A stretch of 64,000 nt of DNA, taken from NCBI GenBank assembly GCA_017642965.1, contig JAEPOJ010000001.1:217303-281302 (forward strand), written 5' to 3'. The notes below the pieces were generated by a model that was not told where the DNA came from, made no database searches, and saw only the letters and a program-made list of their open reading frames with translations. Origin of the DNA: Phycisphaerales bacterium (GTDB lineage: Bacteria > Planctomycetota > Phycisphaerae > Phycisphaerales > UBA1924). Both the position numbers and the translations under genes were made by a program. Position 1 is the first letter of the stretch. The number at the start of each line of letters is the position of its first letter. Shown here one piece after another: positions 1-8,384 of this stretch.

Positions 1-1187
1 GCTCGGCCGCCAAAAACCACGCGTCGGTTGCCATCGTCACCGACCCGGCCCAGTACGACGCCCTGCTGAGCGAGCTGCGCACCAACGACGGCGCGACCAC
101 GCTTGAACTCCGCAAGAAGCTCGCCGCCGAGGCGTTCACCCAGACCGGCGCGTACGACGCGATGATCTCCCAGTGGCTGCTCCGCAACGAATCGCAAGCC
201 CCCGCGACCATGCCCATCGCCTTCCGCCGACACGACGAGCTCCGCTACGGCGAGAACCCGCACCAGCCCGCTTCCGTCTACAAGCAGATCGGCGCTCCAG
301 CGGGCACGCTGCTCGATGCCCGGCAGCTGCACGGCAAGCCACTCAGCTACAACAACATCAACGACGCCTCCGCGGCCCTCGAGCTCGTCCGCGCGATGTC
401 CCGCACGGCCCCAGACGCCTTCAACGCCTGCGTTGTCAAGCACACCAACCCGTGCGGCGCCGCCAGCGCCAGCGCCTGTGCGCACGCGATCGATCGCGCC
501 ATCGCCGGCGATCCGATGGCGGCCTTCGGTGGCATCCTCGCCACCACCAACCCCATCGACCTCGCAGGCGCCCAGCGTATCGCAGCGGACGGCACCTTCT
601 TCGAGATTGTCATTGCCCCCGGGTACGACGATGACGCGCTGGCCCTGCTCCAGGAGCGTTGGAAGAACCTCCGCATCCTCAGCGTCGCCCAAGACGCACC
701 CGCCATCACCCGCGAGCTCAAGTTCCTCCCGGGCGGAGCGCTGATGCAGGAGCGGGACCTGATCGTCCCGGACCCCTCCAACTGGAAGCACGAAGCAGGC
801 CCCGAAGCGTCGCCCGAGCGGATCGACGCGGCGGCGATGCTTGAGAACATGTGCCGAGCACTGAGCTCGAACGCGGTGCTCATCGGCGGCATCGACCCCG
901 AATCCGAGTCGGGGGCGGTGCGTCTCTTCGGCGCTGGCGCGGGGCAGATGGACCGCGTTGCCTCATGCAGCGGCGCGGTGCACAAAGCGGGCGAGCTCGC
1001 CAAGGGCGCCATCGCGTTCTCCGACGCATTCTTCCCCTTCAGCGACGGGCCGCAGGTACTCATCGACGCGGGCGTCACCATGATCGTCCACCCCGGCGGA
1101 TCCAAGCGTGATCAGGACACGTTCGACCTCTGCAACGAGCACGGCGTCACCTGCATGACCACCGGGATCCGCCACTTCCGTCACTGA
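1..1187 (+). CDS. purH: Bifunctional purine biosynthesis protein PurH, 5'-truncated by window edge
   Basis: PurH carries out the last two steps of IMP synthesis: AICAR formyltransferase and IMP cyclohydrolase, in the cytosol. The reading frame is already open at base 3, so the N-terminal cyclohydrolase part is mostly outside the window. The visible 394 residues cover the end of that domain (FTQTGAYD) and the whole AICAR transformylase domain: RYGENPHQ near its start, the VVKHTNPCG loop with the catalytic Lys-His pair, DPMAAFGG, and the family-typical end HPGGSKRDQD...TTGIRHFRH. Full PurH proteins are usually 510-530 residues, so about a quarter is missing. An intrinsic terminator follows, so the gene ends its transcript. 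Identification is secure. Confidence 0.96.
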   Translation, partial: SAAKNHASVAIVTDPAQYDALLSELRTNDGATTLELRKKLAAEAFTQTGAYDAMISQWLLRNESQAPATMPIAFRRHDELRYGENPHQPASVYKQIGAPAGTLLDARQLHGKPLSYNNINDASAALELVRAMSRTAPDAFNACVVKHTNPCGAASASACAHAIDRAIAGDPMAAFGGILATTNPIDLAGAQRIAADGTFFEIVIAPGYDDDALALLQERWKNLRILSVAQDAPAITRELKFLPGGALMQERDLIVPDPSNWKHEAGPEASPERIDAAAMLENMCRALSSNAVLIGGIDPESESGAVRLFGAGAGQMDRVASCSGAVHKAGELAKGAIAFSDAFFPFSDGPQVLIDAGVTMIVHPGGSKRDQDTFDLCNEHGVTCMTTGIRHFRH

Positions 1188-1232
1188 ACCAACCACGCCA
1201 TTGAAACGCATCGATCCGGGGTCTCGGATCGA

Positions 1233-1263
1233 AAACGCCCGGTAGCCCAGCTATCGGGCGTTT
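1233..1263 (+). terminator. Intrinsic terminator after purH
   Basis: The 13-bp arms AAACGCCCGGTAG and CTATCGGGCGTTT pair with one G-T wobble around a 5-base loop. The stem ends in a short T run. It lies 46 bases after the purH stop. Confidence 0.8.
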
Positions 1264-1326
1264 GTGCATGGACGCCCGCACAGAACGATCTTTGCCGATC
1301 CTTTATGGCGTCTGACGCGTACAGGG

Positions 1327-1355
1327 TTGAAGAATGCCCTAAAAACTGGTAGATA
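1327..1355 (+). promoter_or_regulatory. Possible sigma70-type promoter for the HNH gene
   Basis: TTGAAG (1327-1332) and TAGATA (1350-1355) are separated by 17 bases, in an AT-richer stretch after the purH terminator and 28 bases before the HNH start codon. The match to the -10 consensus is only partial. Confidence 0.35.
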
Positions 1356-1382
1356 TACACAAGGCATCCCCCGGATTTCAGC

Positions 1383-2168
1383 ATGTCCAAGAAGCAACGC
1401 ACAAATAGATCACGCTCATCGGCGCGGTCGCTGCGTTCGGGCACCCGGGGGCTGGAGCACCTCTCCAGCGACGACTCGGTCGATCACATATCAGGCGTCG
1501 ATGCCGCCCACAGCGACAGCATCGACGCGATCCACACGCATCCCGGCTTCAATGATGGGCTCGGCGCCAAGGTGCTCGTGCTCAACCGCCACTACATGGC
1601 CACGCGGGTCATCAGCGCCAAGCGTGCCTTCGTGCTCCTCGCGCGCGAAGCCGCCGAGGTCATCCACGCCGACGACGGCTCGTACGCCAACTACGACTTC
1701 GAGACCTGGGCCGAGCTCAGCGAGCTCCGCAAGCAGTTCGAGCCCGACCAGCACGACTGGGTCAAGACCGTCCGCTTCGATATCGCCGTTCCACGCATCA
1801 TCCGCCTGATCACATGCGACAAGCTCCCGTCGCAGCGTGTCAAGCTCAACCGGCGCAACCTCTTCGCACGCGACCACAACCGCTGCCAGTACTGCGGCAA
1901 CCGCTTCCCAACGAGCGAGCTCTCAATCGACCACGTGCTCCCCCGCTCCCAGAACGGGCCGGACACGTGGCAGAACCTCGTGTGCGCGTGCGTCAAGTGC
2001 AACTCCCGCAAGGGCGGGCGCACGCCCGAGCAGGCGAACATGAAGCTGATCCGCAAGCCGGCCCAGCCCAAGCGCAACCCGCTGATCTCCATCCGCCTCA
2101 ACTCAGACAAGTACGCGTCGTGGAAGGCGTTCCTCGACGACGCCTACTGGTCCGTCGAGCTCCGCTGA
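1383..2168 (+). CDS. HNH endonuclease family protein
   Basis: A 261-residue protein with a C-terminal HNH nuclease module. A zinc-binding CxxC pair (C168, C171 in CQYCGNRF) is followed by the catalytic ASP-HIS of IDHVLPRS (D183, H184) and a second CxxC (C203, C206 in CACVKCN). The spacing is that of the HNH_5-like group common as single chromosomal genes in planctomycetes and cyanobacteria. The first 60 residues are low-complexity and polar; a later start is possible because no clear Shine-Dalgarno precedes the ATG. The middle (LVLNRHYMATRVISAKRAF) resembles the conserved region before the HNH domain in that group. The 3' end overlaps the convergent FAD gene by 25 bases. The substrate is unknown; there is no linked methylase or integrase, so restriction or mobility is not supported. 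Confidence 0.85.
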   Translation: MSKKQRTNRSRSSARSLRSGTRGLEHLSSDDSVDHISGVDAAHSDSIDAIHTHPGFNDGLGAKVLVLNRHYMATRVISAKRAFVLLAREAAEVIHADDGSYANYDFETWAELSELRKQFEPDQHDWVKTVRFDIAVPRIIRLITCDKLPSQRVKLNRRNLFARDHNRCQYCGNRFPTSELSIDHVLPRSQNGPDTWQNLVCACVKCNSRKGGRTPEQANMKLIRKPAQPKRNPLISIRLNSDKYASWKAFLDDAYWSVELR

Positions 2169-3520
2169 TGATCACGGGTGAGTTCCAGAGCGAGCTCGCA
2201 CGCACGGTTCAGGATCACATCCTGATCCGCGTAGGTGAATGATCCGGCTCGGCCAGTAAGGTGTATGTTTCCAAAGCAGCTCAGTCGCTGATTCAGCGCC
2301 CGCATCGCCTTCTCACTTTCGTTCGTGAGCACCGGGTGCGATCTGGGGATCCGCACAACCCGCGGCTCTGCTTGAGTCTGAATCCGAATGCCGAGGCGCT
2401 GCGCGTCCGCTCGCGCTGCCGCGATCAGCCGCTCATCTCTGGCGTTTGAAAACTCATCGGTAGCGAGCCAGAACTCAAAGCTGATGATTGCCCTCCCATC
2501 AGCTGTAGGACGCATACTCTTCCCCCACATGTTGTAGTTTGTAAATCTTCCAGAATAAAAGCTCTGGTCATTCAGATAGAGGATGTGTCTGGCGGGCACG
2601 CTCGCTTCATCAGCAGCGAAATAGCACACGATCGTGTTCCTGAACTCGAGCGAGGATTCGGTCGAGTGAGGATCCGATGGCAGCTCTGGATCGAGTATGC
2701 CGAGCAGTGCCGGCACAGGCAGGGTGCTCACAACGGCCGAATGCCTGCAATCGATCTCACGTGCCTGATCCGCACGAGCATCTCGGACCACTAAGCATTC
2801 AATCCGCTCCCCGTCGTGAGCGATCCGCTCGACGCGTTGGCACGTCTCGATCACACACCCCATACTCTGTATATGCTCCGCGAGCCGGGTGTACAGGTCG
2901 CCCATCCCTCGAGTGGGATGCAAGATACGAACATCACCGGTACCACGAATGAGATGTGAGATCCAGCTGAGCACGCCCCCGGTATTGAAGCGCCCCGGCT
3001 TCCACGATGGGTGCACCCGATCCAACTCATCACCCCAGAGGCGGAGCAGGTAGGGCCTGAGACAATCATCCACAAGCACCCGACCGTAACACTTGGCGCT
3101 GGTCTCAATGCAACTCACAGGCTTGCGCAGGCCGGGACTCATGCGACCCAGGCAGAGTGATGCAGCTGCCCGCAAACAGTACCGCACTCCGCGTTGCTTC
3201 AGGAGCTCGCTCAGCGTTGGGGGATACGAGTAGACCTGACCATCCCACAGCATGCCTGTGCGGATTTGAAACCGATCAAACTCACCCCCGAGCACAGAGT
3301 CGAACATCTCGCGCACGCGAGGAAGCCCAGTCCCGATCGCGTGCGGACCAAGGTCCACCGTCCCGCTCGCAAAGCTGATGCTCTTTGACATCCCCCCCGC
3401 AACCTCGGCCCCTTCCAGCACGAGCACCCGACGCCCCTGCTCGGTCGCCGTTCTCGCAAACATAAGCCCCGCGGGACCGGCGCCGAGCACAATAAAATCG
3501 GGCGCATCATTACTCCCCAT
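2144..3520 (-). CDS. FAD-dependent oxidoreductase, amine oxidase / UDP-galactopyranose mutase-like
   Basis: A 458-residue flavoprotein. The Rossmann FAD-binding motif GAGPAG sits at residues 13-18, followed by the acidic ribose-binding residue in VLVLEGAE. A second FAD contact near the C-terminus (HLTGRAGSFTYADQD) is typical of the NAD_binding_8 / protoporphyrinogen-oxidase-like superfamily that also includes UDP-galactopyranose mutase. I chose the ATG at 3520, because upstream residues are coding sequence of the preceding gene; the two genes then overlap by 11 bases, which suggests translational coupling. Its partner is a NodB-like deacetylase, so a role in polysaccharide or glycan modification is plausible but inferred. 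Base composition is visibly lower in GC than its neighbours (31 of 60 bases at 2461-2520). The substrate cannot be told from sequence. Confidence 0.8.
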   Translation of the reverse strand: MGSNDAPDFIVLGAGPAGLMFARTATEQGRRVLVLEGAEVAGGMSKSISFASGTVDLGPHAIGTGLPRVREMFDSVLGGEFDRFQIRTGMLWDGQVYSYPPTLSELLKQRGVRYCLRAAASLCLGRMSPGLRKPVSCIETSAKCYGRVLVDDCLRPYLLRLWGDELDRVHPSWKPGRFNTGGVLSWISHLIRGTGDVRILHPTRGMGDLYTRLAEHIQSMGCVIETCQRVERIAHDGERIECLVVRDARADQAREIDCRHSAVVSTLPVPALLGILDPELPSDPHSTESSLEFRNTIVCYFAADEASVPARHILYLNDQSFYSGRFTNYNMWGKSMRPTADGRAIISFEFWLATDEFSNARDERLIAAARADAQRLGIRIQTQAEPRVVRIPRSHPVLTNESEKAMRALNQRLSCFGNIHLTGRAGSFTYADQDVILNRACELALELTRDHQRSSTDQ

Positions 3521-4760
3521 CCGCCGTCCCCACGCGCACCTGCGCAGCAGGTTCAACGAACTCCTTCTCGCGCAGTTTCGTCGATCTGTAGTCGGACCTG
3601 AAGAGCAGCAGCCTGCGAACTTCTTCGAGTTTCATCCGAAGGACTTCGATCCCGGAAATGCCCCGCGGGTCGCCCGCAGCGAGCGCCTCTTCGCTCTTGA
3701 AGAGCGAGACCGCGGAATATGCCGGGATCTCGGGCAGAACGAAGACCCCGTTCACATCTGGACGGAGAACTTGCCCGCCCTGCGCCACGATCTTCTCTCG
3801 CCCGCAACGGAACTGCACATCTCGCAGCACGACATGTGTTGGGTTTGAAACTACACAACCAGATCGCCTTGGGGTAACGATCAGGTTTTTGATAGCGAGC
3901 AGACGATCGAGAATTGAGGAAACCTGATCTTTCCAACAGTCTTCACGCGACGAAATGAGCGAGAACGCGCGCTGAACTTCCGGATGGATCCTGGCATCGT
4001 CATCCACGAACTTCTCAGCCATGTGCGCATAGAGCAGAAAAAGCCCATCCTCTTTCGCCAGCTTATCCAGCGACCGCGCGCTGACTCGTCGGCATGCTCT
4101 CAGATCCTGCGCGACACAGGAGAACCAGTACTTCACGTACGGCTTGTCGTCGAGATGAAACGGCATCGAGGGGTTCTTTGAAAGCACATTGAGCGACACC
4201 GTGCGGAACAGGCGGGTGTAATCGAAACGTGCCCTCATGAGATCACCACAGAAGTACGCCGATGACTGCTTGTGCCCCTCGTACCGCTCATGACTCGTGG
4301 GCACAAGGCGCCGCACAAGCCAGCGGATTATGCTGCTGCTCGAGAACTCTTCGCCCCAGTACAGGTTCTCCGCGTTGTGTTTGTGAAAACAGATCACCCG
4401 AGGCGGGCTGCCCACTATCTCGCCATGCTCCCGCAGACCCTCGCGCACTGATTCACGCGTGTTGTTCCCCGAACTCACACCGTGCGATCCGATCTCCGCA
4501 CCACGCGCGATGAGCTCCCTGCAGACCGCCGCGTATTCCGGGTCTTGGAGCACAGCCCCGGCTTCAGGCATCTGATCATGGACAATCCCGCATGATTGCT
4601 CCGGGTGATAGACCCAGGCGCAGTGCGTTGGGCGAATGCCGAGACTCAAACAGAAGTCGTAAACCGCACGCACACGCGCGGCGTTCGATTGATCAGTATC
4701 ATCCGTTATGCCAAATGCAAATCGATATGGGTAGGGCCATCGCCCAACACGGACACGCAT
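3510..4760 (-). CDS. Polysaccharide deacetylase-like (NodB-fold) protein
   Basis: A 416-residue protein without signal peptide. Near the N-terminus FGITDDTD looks like the first metal/base Asp motif of NodB-fold carbohydrate esterases. AEIGSHGVSSGNN resembles the SH-x(3-4)-N motif 2, and CFHKHNAEN lies where a further conserved loop is expected. The C-terminal 120 residues look beta-rich and hold no motif I know. The family hydrolyses N- or O-acetyl groups from sugars, but the active-site match is by eye and incomplete, so the fold is likelier than the activity. It is the first gene of a two-gene unit with the FAD oxidoreductase. A CRP-type palindrome lies 80-95 bases upstream. The GC content is lower than that of surrounding housekeeping genes, which fits lateral acquisition. 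Confidence 0.6.
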   Translation of the reverse strand: MRVRVGRWPYPYRFAFGITDDTDQSNAARVRAVYDFCLSLGIRPTHCAWVYHPEQSCGIVHDQMPEAGAVLQDPEYAAVCRELIARGAEIGSHGVSSGNNTRESVREGLREHGEIVGSPPRVICFHKHNAENLYWGEEFSSSSIIRWLVRRLVPTSHERYEGHKQSSAYFCGDLMRARFDYTRLFRTVSLNVLSKNPSMPFHLDDKPYVKYWFSCVAQDLRACRRVSARSLDKLAKEDGLFLLYAHMAEKFVDDDARIHPEVQRAFSLISSREDCWKDQVSSILDRLLAIKNLIVTPRRSGCVVSNPTHVVLRDVQFRCGREKIVAQGGQVLRPDVNGVFVLPEIPAYSAVSLFKSEEALAAGDPRGISGIEVLRMKLEEVRRLLLFRSDYRSTKLREKEFVEPAAQVRVGTADGE

Positions 4761-4781
4761 GCAACACAGTTCCCGATTTAA

Positions 4782-4855
4782 TAAATACTCCTGTACCGAA
4801 ACAGATTACAGGGTGGACACGGAGCTGTGAAGCAGCTTCTGTGATATTTATCACA
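4782..4855 (-). promoter_or_regulatory. Promoter region with perfect CRP/FNR-type operator
   Basis: Bases 4840-4855 read TGTGA-TATTTA-TCACA, an exact match to the TGTGA-N6-TCACA consensus of the CRP/FNR family and also a 7-2-7 perfect palindrome. On the minus strand a TATTTA -10 candidate lies at 4782-4787, which would put a start near 4775 and the operator centre about 72 bases upstream, the position of a class I CRP site. The -35 is not recognisable, as expected for an activator-dependent promoter. The only gene downstream is the deacetylase/FAD pair. No CRP gene is in the window. Confidence 0.5.
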
Positions 4856-5019
4856 TGATCACACATGTAACAGATGGATCACGCTCGGCGTTGACCGATA
4901 ATCTGACCAAGACAGTACCCGCGCTGCTCCGTGCTGGTTCGCGACGTATCTCGCCAGCTGGGATGTGTGTTCATCGGGATGATCGCGCGGAGGTCGCCGG
5001 ATCGTTCCGTGCTCGATGC

Positions 5020-5316
5020 TCAGCCGACGAGCTTGTCCGTCGCCTCGGCCAGATCAAAGTCCTTCTGCGTGATCCCCCCCGCGTCGTGCGTGGACACGCT
5101 CAGGGTGACCTTGTTGTAGCGGATCAGGATGTCAGGGTGGTGCTGCGCACGCTCGGCGTACTCGGCGACCGTGTTGACAAACTTCATCGCACCCTTGAAA
5201 TCCTCAAACTCGAAGGTCCGCTGGATCTCTCCATTGAGCTCGACCCAGCTCGGGTGGGATTCAAGCCCCGCCTCGATCTGCGACTCGCTCAACTTCTCGA
5301 CGGCTTGCTCGGTCAT
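5020..5316 (-). CDS. phhB: 4a-hydroxytetrahydrobiopterin dehydratase (pterin-4-alpha-carbinolamine dehydratase)
   Basis: A 98-residue protein of normal family length. The signature EYAERAQHHPDI with the catalytic His pair, then YNKVTLSVSTHDAGGIT, is that of PCD/DCoH. The enzyme dehydrates 4a-hydroxytetrahydropterin formed by aromatic amino acid hydroxylases; in bacteria lacking these it is linked to molybdopterin or folate handling. The start at 5316 is fixed by AGGAGG 7 bases upstream, although the frame stays open further 5'. It is divergent from gluQ with 97 bases between starts. No hydroxylase lies nearby. Confidence 0.93.
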   Translation of the reverse strand: MTEQAVEKLSESQIEAGLESHPSWVELNGEIQRTFEFEDFKGAMKFVNTVAEYAERAQHHPDILIRYNKVTLSVSTHDAGGITQKDFDLAEATDKLVG

Positions 5317-5413
5317 GACTCCTCCTGATTCACCGGGCATCGCGCACCCGACGAGGGCACAGATTTCCCAGCGTCGGGCTTGCCGAACACCTGCAGTGTA
5401 CCCACAATCCGGC

Positions 5414-6364
5414 GTGCGTGAACCCCAGATCCCAGCAAACCACACGACCCGCCTCGCACCGTCCCCCACCGGTGCGCTACATCTGGGCAACGCGTTCAGC
5501 TTCGTCATCAACTGGGCCATCGCGCGCAAGTCCAACTGGCGCATCATCTTGCGGATCGAAGACCTGGATGTTTCACGCGTCCACGACGGCATGATCGAGG
5601 ACTGCATCAGCACCCTGCGCTGGCTCGGGCTCGATTGGGATGGAGCCCCGATTCTGCAATCACAGCGGCCAGATCGCTTCGAGCAGGCCATGGAGAAACT
5701 CGCCAGCGCACGCCGGGTGTACCCGTGCGATCTGAGTCACAAGCAGATCCAGGCGGCCCTGAACGCCCCCCACGCGGGCGAAGAGGACGCAGACCGCTAC
5801 AAAGCGATCCGCCCGGAGACAATCCCGGATCGGTTTACCGATCCGGGCACCAGCTGGCGGTTCATACCAGACCAGCACCCTCCTGCGTTCGACGACCGGC
5901 TCATGGGGCCACAGCGGTTCGGACCGTCGGAACTCGATGGTGACTTCATCGTCTGGACCAAGCGTGACGCCCCGAGCTATCAGCTCGCCGTCGTGGTCGA
6001 CGACCACGCATCGGAGGTCACCCAGATCGTGCGCGGGCGTGACCTGCTCGACTCGGCCGCCCGCCAGCTGATGCTGTACAGGGCGCTCGGATACACCCCC
6101 GAGCCCACCTACACCCACCTCCCGCTCATCCTCAGCGCTGACGGGCGCCGCCTCGCCAAGCGCGATCTGGACACCCACATCGCCAGCTACAGCAACAATC
6201 AGGGGCCCGAGCGCGTCATCGGCCTCATCGCAAGATGGGCAGGCACCACCACCAAACCCACCCCGATGTCGATTTCGGAGTTTCTTGACGCCTTCGATCC
6301 CGATACACTCCCCCTGGACGACATCGTGTTCCGTGAAGAGGACGCCCAATGGCTCAGATCGTGA
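5414..6364 (+). CDS. gluQ: Glutamyl-Q tRNA(Asp) synthetase
   Basis: This is a truncated GlxRS paralogue that attaches glutamate to the queuosine base at the wobble position of tRNA(Asp). It shows the class I signature TTRLAPSPTGALHLGN (HIGH equivalent HLGN), RIEDLDVSR, the QLAVVVDDH stretch and the KMSKS equivalent LAKRD. At 316 residues it lacks the anticodon-binding domain of full GluRS, as expected for GluQ. The start is uncertain: I use GTG at 5414, a few residues before the first conserved strand; there is no ATG or clear Shine-Dalgarno, and GTG 5396 is the alternative. The stop overlaps the DUF192 gene by 16 bases. queF, another queuosine gene, is 16 kb away. Confidence 0.92.
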   Translation: MREPQIPANHTTRLAPSPTGALHLGNAFSFVINWAIARKSNWRIILRIEDLDVSRVHDGMIEDCISTLRWLGLDWDGAPILQSQRPDRFEQAMEKLASARRVYPCDLSHKQIQAALNAPHAGEEDADRYKAIRPETIPDRFTDPGTSWRFIPDQHPPAFDDRLMGPQRFGPSELDGDFIVWTKRDAPSYQLAVVVDDHASEVTQIVRGRDLLDSAARQLMLYRALGYTPEPTYTHLPLILSADGRRLAKRDLDTHIASYSNNQGPERVIGLIARWAGTTTKPTPMSISEFLDAFDPDTLPLDDIVFREEDAQWLRS

Positions 6365-6876
6365 TGAACCCCGCCAAGTCACTGCCCGTGCTGCTCGTGC
6401 TGCTCTACACCCTCCTGGCCGGTGTCGGGTGCTCACAGCCGCAGGCGATCGTCGATGGCAAGATGGACATCAACATCGCGGGGAAGACCTTCGTGTGCGA
6501 TGTCGTCGCCGACGAGGCGTCACGGACCAAGGGCCTGGGCGACCGCAGGTCCATGAGCGAGGACGAGGGCATGATCTTCTCCTTCCCCGACTCGCGCATC
6601 CGCACATTCGTCATGCGCGACTGCTATTTCGACATCGACATCATCTTCCTCGACAGCGCCGGGCGGATCGTCGCAATGCACGCCATGAAGGTCGAGGAGC
6701 CGAAACGCGAGGACGAGTCCCAGCTGCAGTATGAGCTCCGACTCCAGAAGTACCCATCGCGCTTCAACGCGCAGTACGTCATCGAGCTCAAAGGCGGGAT
6801 GCTCGAGACCCTCGACCTCGAAGAGGGCGACCAGATCAAGCTCGATACCGAGGCCCTCCAAGCCGTCACCAGCTGA
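6349..6876 (+). CDS. DUF192 family lipoprotein
   Basis: A 175-residue protein with a lipoprotein signal: hydrophobic stretch LPVLLVLLYTLLAGVGC with a lipobox ending at the Cys. The mature part is a DUF192 domain: VCDVVADEASRTKGLGDRRSM, GMIFSFPDSRIRTFVMRDCYFDIDI (the conserved MxNTxIPLD region in altered form) and AQYVIELKGGML. DUF192 proteins are small beta-rich envelope or archaeal proteins with no established reaction. An insertion of about 20 charged residues (PKREDESQLQYEL) separates the two conserved blocks, as in planctomycete members. It overlaps gluQ by 16 bases, so the two are probably co-transcribed, though no functional link is known. Confidence 0.85.
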   Translation: MAQIVMNPAKSLPVLLVLLYTLLAGVGCSQPQAIVDGKMDINIAGKTFVCDVVADEASRTKGLGDRRSMSEDEGMIFSFPDSRIRTFVMRDCYFDIDIIFLDSAGRIVAMHAMKVEEPKREDESQLQYELRLQKYPSRFNAQYVIELKGGMLETLDLEEGDQIKLDTEALQAVTS

Positions 6877-6953
6877 GCCCGAGGTCCGATCATCCGCGCC
6901 CGACCTGCGCGATCAGAACGGATGGTTCGCGTGCGCCCCCGACCCGCGCTGCC

Positions 6954-6959
6954 TATAAC
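6954..6959 (+). promoter_or_regulatory. Possible -10 element for the SpoIIE-type phosphatase gene
   Basis: TATAAC occurs in a GC-rich intergenic stretch 91 bases upstream of the start codon. No consensus -35 is present 17 bases upstream, so this is only a candidate. Confidence 0.25.
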
Positions 6960-7049
6960 CACGAACAGACGATCGCTGCGACCTGGCCCTGCACCGCTCC
7001 GGTGATTCACCCGAATCGAGGGTGGAACGAATCAACGGAGGATCGTCAA

Positions 7050-8330
7050 GTGGGACTTCGCATCGCATCTACACCGCATCAGGGCCCCTGCGTGCTCGTC
7101 TCGTGCACCTCGGACGCCCCCTCCCCGCTCGCCCAGTCGGTGATCCAGCGCATCGGGCAGCACCTCCGGCCACGCGGGCTCGGCACGGATCTCGTCTCGC
7201 TCACCACCATCCTGAACTCGACACCCAAGCAGCGCGGCTCACAGGCGCCCGTCCTCATCCTCGCCGACGACAGCGTGTCCGACTCCGCGCTCAACCGGAT
7301 CGCCGACGCCCTGAGCCAGCACCTGTGCCCCGCCCTGGTGCTGATCCCCGATACTCACGCCCACGCCGCCATGCTCTTCCAGGGCGCTGGCATCATGTGT
7401 GAGGCTATCGACATCGACCCGGCGCAGGCCGCAGTCATCCTGTGGACACTCGCTCAGCGCCAGCCCGCCATCCAGCAGCTCGCCAACGAGCTCACCCTGA
7501 CGGAACTCTCGATCAACTCGGTGAACACGGAGATGCTCAAGCTCCACGAGGAGCTCGCCAGCGCCGCGACCATCCAGCGCGAGTACATGCCCAAGGCCCT
7601 ACCCGAGATCGATGGAATCGACATGGGCATCGTCTACCGCCCGGCCTCGTACGTCTCGGGCGACATTTACGATATCGTCGAGCTCGACGAGCACCACACC
7701 GGCTTCTTCCTTGCCGATGCCGTCGGGCACGGCGTCCCAGCCGCCCTTATGACCATGGTCATCTCTCAGGGGCTGCACAAAACCGAGGGCAAGGGCGACA
7801 AGCTGCGTATCGTCGAGCCCGCCGAGGCGCTGCGCCGGCTCAACACCACCATGACCAAGAACGCCGGCGAGCAGGCCCGCTTCGCCACCGCGGCGTACGC
7901 GATCCACGACAAGCGGAACAACACCATCACGGTCGCAGGGGCTGGCCACCCCCCATCCCTGCTCGTCCGCGCTGGCACGGGCGAGGTCGAGCAGATCGAA
8001 TCGCAGGGACCGCTGCTGGGCGTCTTCGCCGATCTCGAGTTCGAGCAGACGACCCACCAGCTCAACCCGGGCGATGTCTTCATCATCTACTCCGACGGCT
8101 TCGAGGTCGCCTTCCCCAAGCAGGACGCCGAGGGCGACGAGCGCAAACGCCCCACGCTCACCTACATTCAGGAACTCACCGACGCGGGATCCGGCGAGCA
8201 CGCGCTCGATCATGCGATCGCGACGCTCGAGTCCCACCTTGATGCTCAGTGCGGCTCGCTGCATCAGCCCGACGACATCACCGCGCTGTTCATGTCCTGC
8301 GCCGGCTCGCTCGAACCCACGGGTGTGTGA
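7050..8330 (+). CDS. PP2C-type serine phosphatase, RsbU/SpoIIE family
   Basis: A 426-residue regulator. Residues 1-130 look like a degenerate receiver domain (VLILADDS strand, no clear phospho-acceptor Asp triad). A helical linker follows (ELASAATIQREYMPK, typical of the segment just before SpoIIE domains). The C-terminal PP2C/SpoIIE domain carries SGDIYDI, ADAVGHGVPAALM, GAGHPPSLL and IIYSDGFEVA, all metal-binding motifs intact. The family dephosphorylates STAS anti-anti-sigma factors. The start is GTG at 7050, placed 8 bases after GGAGG; an ATG 48 bases upstream lacks a ribosome site. A STAS gene lies convergently 55 bases downstream, so the substrate may be next door. No RsbW-type kinase is in view. 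Confidence 0.9.
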   Translation: MGLRIASTPHQGPCVLVSCTSDAPSPLAQSVIQRIGQHLRPRGLGTDLVSLTTILNSTPKQRGSQAPVLILADDSVSDSALNRIADALSQHLCPALVLIPDTHAHAAMLFQGAGIMCEAIDIDPAQAAVILWTLAQRQPAIQQLANELTLTELSINSVNTEMLKLHEELASAATIQREYMPKALPEIDGIDMGIVYRPASYVSGDIYDIVELDEHHTGFFLADAVGHGVPAALMTMVISQGLHKTEGKGDKLRIVEPAEALRRLNTTMTKNAGEQARFATAAYAIHDKRNNTITVAGAGHPPSLLVRAGTGEVEQIESQGPLLGVFADLEFEQTTHQLNPGDVFIIYSDGFEVAFPKQDAEGDERKRPTLTYIQELTDAGSGEHALDHAIATLESHLDAQCGSLHQPDDITALFMSCAGSLEPTGV

Positions 8331-8384
8331 GAACGCTCGCCAAGCAGATCGCTCGTCACGGACCAACGAAGCGCGGATGCTGTA

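Noticed and set aside
5317-5691. 125-codon N-terminal extension of the pterin dehydratase
   Set aside because: It is antisense to gluQ, not conserved in the family, and the AGGAGG-led ATG at 5316 gives the normal 98 residues.
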